Origin: Morinoia aosen
Taxonomy: Eukaryota; Arthropoda; Malacostraca; Amphipoda; Talitridae
DNA length: 64,000 nucleotides
Assembly: GCA_030386875.1 (NCBI GenBank)
Contig: CM059567.1
Span: forward strand, 52,870,020-52,934,019
Reading direction: 5' to 3'
Position numbers and translations under genes: made by a program. The notes under the pieces are model-generated. The model was given only the letters and a program-made list of their open reading frames with translations. It was not told the DNA's origin and searched no databases. Shown one piece after another: positions 34,537 to 47,119 of this stretch; the first letter of the stretch is position 1, and each line of letters begins with the position of its first letter.

Positions 34537-34762
34537 CAGGGCTTCTCAACCGGGGGTACATGTGCCCCTAAGGGTACATCTAACATACTTCATATGCTAA
34601 AATGTACCATTTATTTTTGCATACAACCGTATGAGTATATATAATTATTAATCGTTAAGTGTATTTTTATAGTTATTTAACCCTTTAACTGTGCTTGGGG
34701 TGCATGAAGATACACCATTAAGCTAAAGGGGTACACGACAATAGAAAGGTGAGAAGCCCTTT
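34537..34762 (+). mobile_element. hAT-like MITE, fuller copy
   Basis: The terminal inverted repeats CAGGGCTTCTCAACC (34537-34551) and GGTGAGAAGCCCTT (34749-34762) match apart from small differences. Subterminal GGGGTACATGTGCCCCTAA and AAGGGGTACACGACAATAG are also related in inverted order. About 226 bp long, AT-rich inside, with no ORF. CAGGG...CCCTG ends are typical of hAT elements, which move by a transposase in trans and make 8-bp duplications. The flanks GTTTATAG and TAAAGGAT are not an obvious match, so the insertion is old or the boundary is off by a base. A relative lies at 8606-8799. Confidence 0.78.
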
Positions 34763-37700
34763 AAAGGATAGCCAGATGCTTTGCGTTGGACTTGTGATTT
34801 TGCTCTTACGCGGGACTTTCATTTTACTGTATCCATAAAGGCGTCATTAGACCCTAATATGGAAGAGAGGTAAACACGTCGACTGCGTAGTGGTACATAT
34901 ATGTCTCACTAAGTATATTTTTCATTTACACTCCGGCATAAATGCATAGCATTTCAAATATTTTACTACATATTCCAAAATAGATTTTATCCTGAAAACG
35001 GGAAGATACATCGTTCTTACTTTTTAGAAAGGGTAGAGGTAAATTTGTATAATTGTAAGGTCGGTTTTTCAATTCTGCTACCAACAATTCAATCTAAACT
35101 GCTGCAGCAAACGCGCAAAGCAGGTAACTTGTTTAGCGATTTTCTGGATGCTACCATTCAACATGTTTCCTGCGAAGGGACCCACCGGTGGCCACTGAGG
35201 GAATTTTCATAATGCTGCTGTCCGAATTCTAGTCACTAACTCAATTTTCATAAATACTTAATGAAAGCTAAATGAAGACATGATCCAGGCAATGTTTTTT
35301 TTTTCAAAATTGCTTTCTTCAATTAACTCTAAATTTGAATTGAATTTTGAAAATCAGTTTAACCTATCGGAGGAAACGTCTTGATTCCGCATGCTAAATT
35401 TAATTCCACATGTCGTCATTTAATCTATGTACTTTTATCGGCTAAAACAATGGTGAGCATCGAAGATTTAGCTCTTGATGCCAGTGAACGAATTTGGAAG
35501 CGCAGTTAGCGAGGTATGTGAAATTCTGGACCCGGTAATGGTTGCCGTGCCACACTTCGAAGTTAAATGCATGCATAAAATGTGATGCGTTAAATGTGTT
35601 AAATGTGGTAAATGTTAAATAAAAATTGATGTGTTAAATGTCTCCACAAAATGTGATGTTAGTATTCAGCCATTGAATAATAGATTCTGCTCCTTTCTAT
35701 CGACAACTTCAAAAATATATCAGGAAAATATAGAAAAATGTCATCGAACTAAGTATTTTACGACTGTATAAATTTCTGGAAAGCAGTACGTGTAAATGAA
35801 ATACAAGATTTCAATATATTTAGTGCTATTTCGTACGATAAATTGTTGAGTTTTCATAAAGTCTATCACGAGCATGTTGATCTTCAGTTGAATTGACTGA
35901 TTCAAATTAACTAGAAATTTGTCAAAAAGTTTTATAAAAGTTTTGATTTCTACATCTCGTCATGCAACGCGAGCGACAAAAACACGCAACATTGGCAAAC
36001 GAGCCCGGACTTTCCGCTGGAAAGCGCAGTGAATGGAGAGCGAAATGATAGAGAGGGCCTTTTTAGCAATTAGTCGACGTTTTCCAAAAGATTCTACGCT
36101 TTTTGACTTCCAAACATTATATCTTTAGAGCTTTCGACGCATCCGAGAACGTCCGCACTGCAGAGCTGAGGCCGCACCAATAATTCAGTTCTCTCATCCA
36201 CGGTACCGGCGCAGCAGTATAAAATAATCCTGAAGAGGGATTCGAGCAAAATATTTCTGATGCCTGGGTTTTTAAGTGCGTAAGGTTTCAACGAGTTTAG
36301 TGTTTACATGGAGAGTCGTACCTTTTGAAATCTATGTGTTTTGGGGCTCTGGCTCAGTTCTGTTGATGGAGTGAAAGCAAACAAGTAAAAGAGAATCATG
36401 CTCGGAAAAAACTTTTGTTTATCCGATACAAGGCTTCAATAGAGTTTCTATTCAAGGCTCCATCATTGCGTTGTGGATTTCTAAAAGAAAAATGCATTAT
36501 TTTACAGCAAAAGAGAAATTAGTTGAAGATGTTATTCATGATGTGAGGATAAAATGATGAAACAATGTAAAAATAAACATGAAGACTTGAGTGCTGTGAA
36601 GCTGAAATATGCTTCAACCTACTGACATATTTCTGTGTGTGCTTGTTGTGCGTTTGTGCGTGTTTGCGTATGTAAGGTTCCTATGAGTAATTGCACGTGC
36701 CTGTGCATGGGTGGGTAAGTATGCCAATGAGGGTATGTGTCAGTTCTGCTGCTGTTGAATGAGGGTAAGGATCTAAATTTTTATATATCTTTGTTTACTT
36801 CTTTTATGAATTTCCCAGTATTATCTAAGTTAGCCCTTTTTGAAACTTTCAGTACTGTAAATGAAATTATAATATAGCGAAACGTTTGCTTAAAAAAGAA
36901 TAAAACTTTCACTTTTACATTGGTTCTTCTTTTCACATTACGCTCGAGATTCCTCAAGAATCGGCCTACTGGCAATACATGATGTTAGAGTTGTTAAAAT
37001 ATCATATTCGTGTTTTCACAAAGCATTGGTGCAAAATGTTGATGTAAAGCATTCCTGAAAATAGCTCAAATTATACGGTTTTTATCGAAATTTATTCTAC
37101 AAGCGAATTTGATAGAGACTGAATAAACTACATAATGCATCATGTGGATGTGTAGTATCAGGTGCAACATCACGCAATCGTAATTTTTTAACTTCATGTT
37201 TAAAGCTCTTCCCATTTCCCCAGCATAAGCTCACTTTTTTCTCCTCTAGTATCAATTAAAAAGTTTGCCTCTCAGTCTGCGGTTTTTGAACATTGAGAAA
37301 TTTCTGCGAACTGCTCTGTTGGAGTCCGCAATCACACAGACTGAGACTTCTGCTCGAGCGCTCCTCCGCATTGTTTTCCCTCTTTTGTTCTTGTGAGCTC
37401 CAGAGAAGCAGGCATTCACGGCAACGTTCCCGAGCCTCTCTCGGGACAAAAATGATTCCAAATGAAAGCATAACCTGCTAATAAATGTTGGGGTAAATTC
37501 TTTCAAACTTGAAATGTTCTTTTTTTCACTCGCAATCAATGTCGCCGTGTAATTTTCTGTTTAGTAATTAAGGAAATGTTTCTGTTCACGAAACTGAAAA
37601 TTTAGCAATATCAAAAGTTGCATGTATCGCTGCGAGCAAAGTTTTCAATTTTTCGGAGTAGCACGAGCAAGCGCTACAAATTTCAAAGGAGTAGCTTCTT

Positions 37701-38737
37701 TCATTTTTGCGTGGACGAGTCTTCTAATTGGTTAAAAATGATGAAGTCACTGGTTTGCAGCCAGTATTTTTATTAGCAGAAAGGAAATGAATTCATGTCT
37801 CATGTAAATTCAATTGCGAGTTATAAATGAGGTCACTCGAAATAGACATTATCAAAAGTGAATATTGAGTTTCCTATCAAAGCTGGAGTAAACGATAAAA
37901 TTTGAACATTATTCACACTTAGTGCTTTTATAGCAGGTAATATTTTACCCACTGCTTTCTTAATATTTGACTGCAGTATTTTCGATGTGACGGACGAATG
38001 GAAAGCTCAAAAAAACCTTACGGAGTTGAAAATAGTGAAGCTATAGTATCATTTCCTTTCATATGTACTTTGGGCAAAAGTCAAAACAGTTCGTGAATGC
38101 AGCCAGGAGCTTTCTTCACGCTCCTCACCCAGTAGAGAGATTGTAAAAACTTTAGTGGAAATATGCATGGGTTTAGGACTCGTAAAATACATTGATGTGA
38201 TCAGCCGAGCCCTCGAGTGGCCGAGTTATGGAAGCCTTGGCGCCAGATTACGATCATTCGGACCCTCTTCACACCGTCCCGACCGCACTGACCTCAACCC
38301 GAGGTCCTTGCTACGGCACAGTGAGGGAATGCGTCAGAAAATTATGAGCTCGTCCCAATAGCACTAGGACGAGCTTGTAACGACTCTTATTGGGTAAGTG
38401 GTCAATGGAGAATACCTCGCACCGACGGCTCGTGCGAGTCGGGCACATCCAATATTAGGTCTTGCGATAGACGTTACGGAAAACAACTCAGTTTTGATAG
38501 CTAAGTCGTCGTCTCGTTGTATGATATATTTCAGTCTTCCTTATGAAAACATAATACCAAATACTCTACCAAGGTTATTGATGTGTTTATGAGAGCTCTT
38601 CAGACTTGAAAAGCGATATTTTCATTCGAAAACAAGGCTTTTCCAAGGACAATAGAATAACTTTATTCCGAGCCCCTGTAAGATGGAATGCTGATGATTT
38701 CCAGAGGCTTCTCATTGTGACATTCTGATACCATAAA
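34763..38737. other. Long unannotated interval
   Basis: No gene recognised. A TG-rich low-complexity stretch lies at about 36630-36740. Short TTAAATGT reiterations occur at 35588-35640. The segment 38200-38270 has a weak tRNA-like A/B-box look but was not accepted. ORFs are all under 100 codons. Confidence 0.55.
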
Positions 38738-39152
38738 CCTTATTTAAGCTGCCATTGTGTCCTTTGATATTATTGCAGCGACCGTTTTGTGACCACATTG
38801 TATCCAATGACATTATTGTAGCGGCTGGGGAGTGACTACGTGCACCTACTGGTCTTATTGTGGAGCTTATGTTGAGCACATTGTGCCTACTGGTGTTATG
38901 GCAGCGCCTGTGTTGCGTTTGGTGCTCCGTCAACATTGTACATACTCACTGACATTACTCTAGCGTATGTGTTGCGACAATATTGTGATCACCGACATTA
39001 TTGTAGCTCCTGGGTTGTGACCACATTGTGCCCCTGATTATAGTACCGACCGTGTTGTGCCTACACTGCGGCCACTAACATCATTGTAACTCTTCTGATG
39101 TGGCCAAATTGTGCCCACTAACATTATTGTAGCTCATGCATTATAACCACTG
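38738..39152. repeat. Strongly diverged minisatellite, about 46-bp period
   Basis: Recurrent blocks GACATTATTGTAGC(G/T), TGTTGTGACCACATTGTG and CCACTAACAT recur about nine times with many substitutions. This is an old array directly upstream of the younger 18-bp array. Confidence 0.82.
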
Positions 39153-39256
39153 AAATAACGAGAGAGGTGATCTTTCTGCTGCTGCTCTGAGTATAAGAGT
39201 ACAACACCAAGTGCGCGTTAAATTATCTAGCGGTCGAGCTTCTGAGGAGCGGCGCT

Positions 39257-39440
39257 ACCACGTTTACCTCCGCCAACACGCGTGCCTGCGCCAACACGCG
39301 TACCTGCACCAACACGCGTACCTCCGCCAACACGCGTACCTGCACCAACACGCCTACCTTCGCCAACACGCGTACCTCCGCCAACACGCGTACCTGCGCC
39401 AACACGCGTACCTCCGCCAACACGCGTACTTGCATCAACT
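39257..39440. repeat. 18-bp CpG-rich minisatellite, about 10 copies
   Basis: The unit is CCAACACGCGTACCTGCG, with alternating CTCCG / CTGCG / CTGCA variants giving a partial 36-bp super-period. Most copies contain ACGCGT. Open frames on both strands (plus 39211-39474 and 39282-39506; minus 39223-39447 and 39227-39496) are translations of the repeat in several frames and are not considered genes. Confidence 0.95.
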
Positions 39441-42400
39441 GTTGCAAAAAAAAACCTGGAAAGCGCGGTGTTAAAAGACATCGAATTAGAGTTCATGGAC
39501 AGTTAGATTGAAGACCTGAGAAATCATTCTTGTTAGAAAAGTAGAGCATGACATCTACTTGCAATGCTAGTTTTGATGATTTTTTGGAGCTCTCTTATGC
39601 AGTGAAACATAATTTCCATGCTAAGTAATTTTTGATTACTTGCAGCGAAATCTTAAATAACCAAACGTTTTTTCGAATGACTAATTCCCTCTGTTTTATT
39701 AACTGTGGCAAGTTCATCCCACGTTCGGATGTTCATTATGCAGAAGAAAATAATCATACAGAGTATAAACACCTCGTAAACTATTCAACTGTTTAAATTC
39801 GGCGGACAACTTCTTGAATTGAGATGAGCCCTCAAACAACAGTAACCCTAAATTATTACAGCTCGTTTGAATAGACCAAGCTTCTCGATTTTAGTGAACA
39901 TCGCCGGTCGCTGCCATCGCTGTCACACCTCCAATGACGGCCGCCTCATTTACATAGAACAGGGACGACGCTGTCTCCAGTTGTGTCTTTCTCGCTCCCT
40001 CACGTCTCACGCATCGTCGCTCACATAACTTGAGCTGATCAGCTGCACCTCGTGTTCTGCTCCTCACACTTACGTCACATTCCTAGCACGTCTCCTGTAA
40101 GAAACGCTATCGCATGCACGTACAGTGATATTTTTGCTACGTGAAGAATTACCTTAATGAATGTCTCCATGTGAAGAATATGTTGAATGAACTTGAAGAA
40201 TGTTTTCACCATGGAAAGAGCGCGTTGATTATGATGAATGTCTTAATTGAACATACAGAATATCTTCTAAAACGTTGGGATTAAGTACAATAGTATAGAT
40301 TTAAATAAAAAGTTGTTTTATGAAATGAACAAATTTAGATCTTAAGCGTGATAGCGCCACATATTCAGTTATCAGTAATCTGTTAATGTCTTAGAATTCA
40401 TTGCATTTTAGAATAAAAAATAACTGTTAGAAATCTATCTCCGTGAAAGATGCAAGAGTTCATCGGCCTATATTCACAGGAAGTTTCCATACCTATAAAG
40501 ATACTTTGAGTTTCATCGTGATTTTGCGCTGTGAACCGTTTAAAATCTAAAGCTATTTTGAGGAAATAATAACAGTGTTTTTAAATTCTCCAACCGTAAC
40601 GAAGCTCGGTATTATTTAAAATAAAGCAGGGATTTTTTTGTGTTTCTCTCGTGTTTTTTGCACGAGCTTATTTTCTTCTATTATTGAGTTATTAGACATT
40701 TTTAAGCCAGAAATGTTCTAATAACCTAAAATATTTTTGGTGCAAGCTTCAATATGCGGCAGAATTCACTGCCGCTTTTCGTAGATCTTCAGGTCGATCA
40801 GTCTATCAGAAAGTAAGCAAAACAAGAATGAGGATGATCTGAATTCATTATTATACATCACATTTTTTTTCATAAATAAATTTGTAGTAATTACTGTCAT
40901 GTCAGTAGATCGAAATTATTTTCTTAATGTTTTAACCTAAACCGCAACGTTATTGTGCTTGAAAAAATACAATGAAGAAAATCTGCACAAATCAGGGGTG
41001 AACATTTAAATCGTGATTATTCCAAGTTTTCAATGATGTCATCGAAGGTCAAAAATATTATTTATTAGTAGTTGTTTAAGGCAAAAATATCATTTTTTCT
41101 GTGCATTTACCACGAGAAGTCAACAGTCATAAAAGTAATGCCTCGAAAAAAATGCATGAGTCAAAGTCTCGAGATTTCTAAAAGGCTACTCCTTTCATTA
41201 AAAATTGGTGAATTTCCCACTGCAATATACACGACAAAAAAATTAGAAAATCAAAATGCAGGCTTCTGTTTATACACGTTAGCACGCCGCATGTTTGAAT
41301 TTTACAAGATATTTTAACTTGTCGTCTCTTTTCTCTTGTTTAATAAAAAACGTGCGCTTAAAAATGCGTTGGATACATCAAAAATATTGACGTGAAGCTC
41401 TGATTAATTAATTTTCGAAAACTTTACATTGAAAAGCCTAATACAGTTTTATCGCATCTAGATCAAAGAAATTTTCGAAAATTATATGGATCATAGATAA
41501 CACTTAAACACAAACAGAAAGCAGGGAAAGAGTCAGCCATCTTTGTTATCGGGTGAGCGAAAATCTTTGTTGTAGATGTTTTTCCTATATTTTTGAAGTG
41601 TGAGTTGGGAAGTAACGTAGCATATCAGTTAGATAGTTCGCTAACAGTTACTAAAACACAGTGAAATCGCCAAACCTACTTTGCTCGACAAAATATTCTG
41701 AATATGTTTCGATCCTAAACGCAATCTGTGAGCTGTATAGTTTGTGCCTAGCATGTTTCACGAAATTGATCCCTGTAGCGCTGCGCAAAATTAAAGTTTC
41801 CAAACTTTCGTGTGTTTTGTGATGCTTCCCAACGCCAATTTGCTTTAATTTCTTTAACTGCGTCAAACAGTTTTCTTGCTAGCACAGAAATAAAATTGGA
41901 AGAAAAAATCAGGTTTAAGATTACCTTCTTCCAGTTCTCGTAGCTCCTTTCTTATGTAAAATCAGACTCCCATTCAGTTTTCTCAAGAATTTATGCTAGA
42001 CAAGGCGCTGTGTCGGCCTGCGAGATATTGACCAGCCGTTGAATACAAATATTTCTCCAAGTGGAACTCACTTTTTGCTCAGTAGACCAGGCAATTCTTC
42101 CTCAAGCCACGTTTTAGCATCCAATGAAAATTGCAGGAGTACACTGCGCCTCCTTGAGTTTACATACTAAATGTTTTACGTGGGGAAACCTCAGGATCTC
42201 TGAACCTTTAATTCGAGTTTTTTGCAAAGAATTTAGTTTTTATTGTATGTGTATATCATTTCACAAAAACATTGTAACTAAGACAGCGTTTCGTCAGTGT
42301 GTTTTTTCTAGTGGACTTCTGTCAATGTAACGAAGAATGAAAATTCATCCCTCTTGAGATTTACTGGAACTTCTTTTCATTCGTTTGGCTTTGGAATCAC

Positions 42401-45400
42401 ACGTGCAAATTGAATGAAAGGAATTGAAACCGACATTTAAATTAACAAGTGCGATCTCGAAGGAGCCAGGCGTCTTGGCAAACACCAAAGGTTGGCTTCG
42501 ATATCTTTGACAGGCGGGAAGCCATTGAATGGAATTCACGAATAGATCTCAAAGAACCATCGTCGAAGCGTAGGTTTCTCCGGACGACATCAGTTGGAAA
42601 TAGCGTGACCTGAGAACTATCTTCTCTAACTCACCACAAATGGTGGCACGGAAAGTCCTGTTATTGTGATCACTTTTACGGAGAAGCGACGGGCATTTTC
42701 TTGCCTACGATCGTCTGCTGTGCCGCAGACAAATCCTGCACGGAGACCGACGACAGCTAAATGGACTGCCTTTAGAGGGAAGACGTTTCTGGGCTTGCAA
42801 AAAAATCTCTGTTTGTTCGTATTCTTGCTGCACTCGAGTTGTCATCAGGGCACCGAGCATCGAGAACTTTTCTTCGTGCATGGCTGAAAAAGTGCGGAAA
42901 AGTGTGACGAGTTCTCTGCTCTTTGTCATTCTCGCATACAACGCACAGTTACCTTGATATTCATCGCTCATGGCGCAAGACAATCACACACGAAGCCCAG
43001 TAGCAACTTCTGTGCTTGAGTTTAAGGTTAGCGAGTTCTTTTATCTTCCTCACTTTTGTCAGTTGAACTGTTCATAGTTTTCTTTTTCGGTGAAAGACAA
43101 AGTGATCACAAATTTTACATGCAAAAAAATGGTAAGCTTAGGTTTGGCAGGCATAGAAAGCTTGTTGTTAACTCGCTACCAGTGAAAAACTGATAAAATT
43201 TCGACATAAATTACTGTTTCATTGGCATGTTACATTTTTTTTAGCAAACTTAACACGTTAAAAGCGATAGGCTAAACTGAACTTCAATATTGGGCTCAAA
43301 TTTAAAGTCAATCATGGTTCGCAATTGTGAAAATAATAAACTTTAACTAAATCGTACTTGCCCTCAGTTTTGATTGAGTATTTATGAAAACTGAGTTTGT
43401 GACTACTGCATGGTCAGTCAGGAGCATTATGAATATTCCATCTGTGAACACTGGCAGCTCACGTCCCGACTAACGTGTTTAGCCAGCTTCGTCTCGATTG
43501 TGTATGAAAGTTTTTCAACCGAGTAATTTTGGTGAGTAAAACATGGAATTTTTTAACTAGACCTGACGGGCACTCTCAGGACATGCTGCTCGAGCGCATA
43601 AATTTGCAATTATAATGGTTAAATACACAACTTCATTTCGTTTAATATTAAACTGCGTAGGATGCAGTCTCACGAGGGAATGCATCTTCAGGAATACGCA
43701 AATTGTCCTGCGGCTCAAAACGTGGCTGCACACAAGTCTTCAAACTTCTCGCTATTCTCTAGGACACGCTTCACTGAGCGAAAAAATGCAACTAAGGCTC
43801 TAACTCTGTAAAGTATTGGAAAAAGTTTCAATGCGTTCGCAACGCACTAATCGCTCGAGTTTCCCTCATACTTACAAAATATCAGGAGAAGAGCAGATTA
43901 ATCAGTGAATAAAGGGGTTCTTTTTTCAGAAAAAGAGGCTGTACTTTATCGGACTCCTTTGGAAGCAAGCGCTGCTAAATTGCTTTATGGCTTTTATCGA
44001 AAAAAGTATTCGGGAATGCTGGTAATCCTGCGCTCATTTTTCTAGCTGCGTGCAGATTTTAGGTTCTATATCTGAATTGAACCTTGGGCGGCGGCTTATA
44101 CAGTGCTTGCAACACACGAAATTTGCCTTTGTTTAGCTGTAACTGATCGGGTTGCCTTGCGTGAAATATCAGATACATGAACGACTCTCGCAAAACGAAC
44201 GTATTTCACATATCTCCTAGTTTACGCACGAGACCGATTTCTTAACAAGCCAGAATCCTTGTGCAGTGTGTACTGGTATCTTAGGTCTATGATGACTCTG
44301 TTCATGGACTTTTCATTTAAAACACTTTTGCACCATAAAAAAATGCGTATGATGTCGAACGTCTGTCTTCTAGAAGCAGGCTTTCGTATCGGTAATTTCT
44401 TGAGTTGCTTGTACAGTATACTGAGCGCTGCCTTCAAGTTTTTCGTGATGGTGATTGTAACGAAATCACCAGATGTGGCAAGTTGGGTTATTCTTTTTGC
44501 TTCTGATGAGCTATTTCACAGAGCTAACACATCCACAATGGAACACTCATATTTTTAGCTATTCCTTTGTATTGTGGCGTATGAAATTATTATTCAATAT
44601 TTCTTTACACGCCTGATTTTGATGCTAGTTTCTGCTTAAAATTTCCTTTAAAAATGTTTAGTTCCCTTAATAATGTTGAATCTAAACAAGAGAACGTTGA
44701 TGTAAATTGACGCCGGTTCTTGTACCGAATAGACCATAAGACTTCTTGGCGTTTTTGATGTGTCACTGAGAAAAAAGTGAACAGAAAACTTGTTTTAAAG
44801 TCAAATACTCGAGTTCTCTTTGAGAAATGAAGGCCTTGCACTCCTGTGGTGTCATGGAACATCTTGCCGAGTGTGATTTAGAGCAGCTCCCTCAACTTCA
44901 TTTGAGCAAGTCTTGAGCTCCCCACACGCATTCGAGTAATCCACTTAATGAGCTCTCCCTGAAAATTACCCTCTGGAATTCGATTACAGAGCTTCGACAA
45001 AAATAGGGGCTAAGTTTTGCTCTCGGAGGTCGAAAATTACGGCACCCGTCGATGGAATTAGAAAAGCGTTGAATCAACGTGCTGGTGTGCGACCATCTTC
45101 AACGCGCTCACGCTTCCTGTGCTCTTCCTTTTTATTGGTTTTTTATTTATGGCCCCGTCACTTCTCAACTAAATTGTCTACGTCGTGATGGATTTTAAAC
45201 TTTTTATCACTGAGCGTCGTTGAAATAATTAACAGGACAGGGCAGCGAACTATGCATTCGAGTTGTGGTATCAAGAGTTAAGGAAACCTAATTGTTCACG
45301 TCGTAATGGATTGTCAATACTTTTTATTTTTGGGTGTCGTTAAAATTACTAACGTGAGGTTATGTTTTTTTCACGCCACTCATTTGTATTAACTCTATTT

Positions 45401-46979
45401 TAATTTATTTAAGGTAGAAAATGCAAGAACTTTATCGTTCTTAAAGATTGATAACTAATACCAAGTCTCCCATGCGCCTGAAGGTAAAGTATTAAATAAT
45501 TTTCTCGAGAATATTTTTTCACTTTCTGTGTACCACCGCTCCAAATTTCATTTCGTTAGTGGTTTGGAAACCATAGCATGGAAATGAAATCTCTAGAATT
45601 TTACTGTTGAATGTTACGTTAATTTACAAATAAATATACATTGCATACAATTGTAAAGCTTAATTAGCAGGGTGATGTTAGGTTTATATTATATTAGTCC
45701 AGGCAAATGTCATGGCTTTAATTACAATACGGCAGCTTTAAAACTACGGTAACATTTAAATTAAAAGAATACTCCTTGTACAATTTTCCTGACGCGTATG
45801 TTGTGTAGCAATGTAAATGTGCCGGTTGGCACATATAAAGTTGGATGAAAATATTTTACTATAAGTTGCCTACCTCATCAGTTTCGGGCATAACGCAGAA
45901 AAACAACTTATAAATAGCGCACGCAAAACACTTCATAATTAATAAAAATAACCTCCAGAGGCAACCGGAAAAAATTGAATTTCGACGAGACGAATTAAGG
46001 TTATTTTTTCAGCCGGAACGTAATAATTAGATCTAAGGTGGGGAAAAATTTTTCATCGCGGTTTGACTTGGTTGTTAAGCTTTTATTTCAAATTAAAAAT
46101 AAACATTTTTTCAGCCGGAACGTAATTGAGAGAACTAACGGGGAAATAATAATCAATCACACGTTTACCATGAGTTGCAAAATGATTTTTCGACGTTTCT
46201 TTGTGTCTTTTTTACATAAATCATGGCCTAAATTGAGAATATTAGCAAGGCAAAGGTCAGCTTGTGAACCTGTTTCATACAAATCCGATCTTCACACAAC
46301 GTTAACAACGATGCGTTACAGCTTCGAGGCATGGTATCACATGAAGAAGAATTCTAAATATTATTCAGGTAACAGGTACTTACGCAGTCAATACTAAGTA
46401 CTTGAGCTAAGTAACTTTCAAACAAACAATACCCAGTGAAGCAACACCTTAGCAAGCAAGAAGCAAACCAAATTGCACTCTGCCTGCGCTGCACATTCGC
46501 CTATACAGTCTGCTAGGAAATTATACTCAAGATCTAGCCGTGCTATAGAGCTGCAGGAGATGCAGGTGGTGTTGATATCTTATTTAATTCTGCACAGTAG
46601 CCTGCATCTAGGTCTTAGACAGGATTTTTTTTTCTCGGGAGCACCTTGGTTTTAGGTATTATTTTCATGATGGGAATGGTAGTTCTCCAGTTGCGTGAGG
46701 GGCTGATGAGATATTTTTATACTGCGAATAATATGTGAGAGGAAACTCTTCCAGTATATTCTCGAGGGGAAAGCTGAAGAAGCAACTTATTATGTGTGCT
46801 AATGGAATTAATTTTGTTGCATGCTTCTGTGTTAAAGTACCGTCGGGAGAGGCCTTTCCCTAGCTGAAGAACAAATTGCCTTCCACGGGTTAAAAGAAAA
46901 TTTTCCTCGCTGCCTCCGTGATTATCAGCAGCATCCATTACGAGAAGAACAACTATGAGTGTTTGACAATGTGTTTTAT
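39441..46979. other. Long unannotated interval
   Basis: No gene, RNA or transposon recognised in about 7.5 kb. The block TTTTTTCAGCCGGAACGTAAT occurs twice, 102 bp apart (about 46003 and 46105). The open frames at 46038-46397, 44259-44558 and 42705-42983 carry no recognisable domain. Confidence 0.5.
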
Positions 46980-47119
46980 AATACTAAACTTTCTCTCATC
47001 ATGTTAAATAGCATCGTTTAGCGGGATAAATTCATGGCGAAAGTTTCATTATACCCAACTTTTTCTCATCATGTTCAACAGCATCGTTTAGCATGATACA
47101 TTCATGAAGGAAGCTGCCT
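46980..47119. repeat. Two-copy tandem duplication, 70-bp period
   Basis: TCTCATCATGTT(A/C)AA(T/C)AGCATCG and TTTAGC(G/A)(G/T)GATA(A/C)ATTCATG occur at 46994 and 47064. Confidence 0.9.

Noticed and set aside
35520..35580. 5S rRNA-like stretch (TTCGAAGTTAAATGC)
   Set aside because: Only a short similarity to one 5S segment; the rest of the gene is absent.
38205..38275. A third tRNA-like head (TGGCCGAGTTATGG with a CATTCGGACCC segment)
   Set aside because: The A-box resemblance is partial, the B box is poor, and no shared SINE body follows.
46700..46730. CTGATGA box as a possible hammerhead
   Set aside because: No stem II and no GAAAC at the right distance; the box alone is frequent by chance. 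Similar lone boxes near 18321, 23020, 38692 and 53567 were dropped too.
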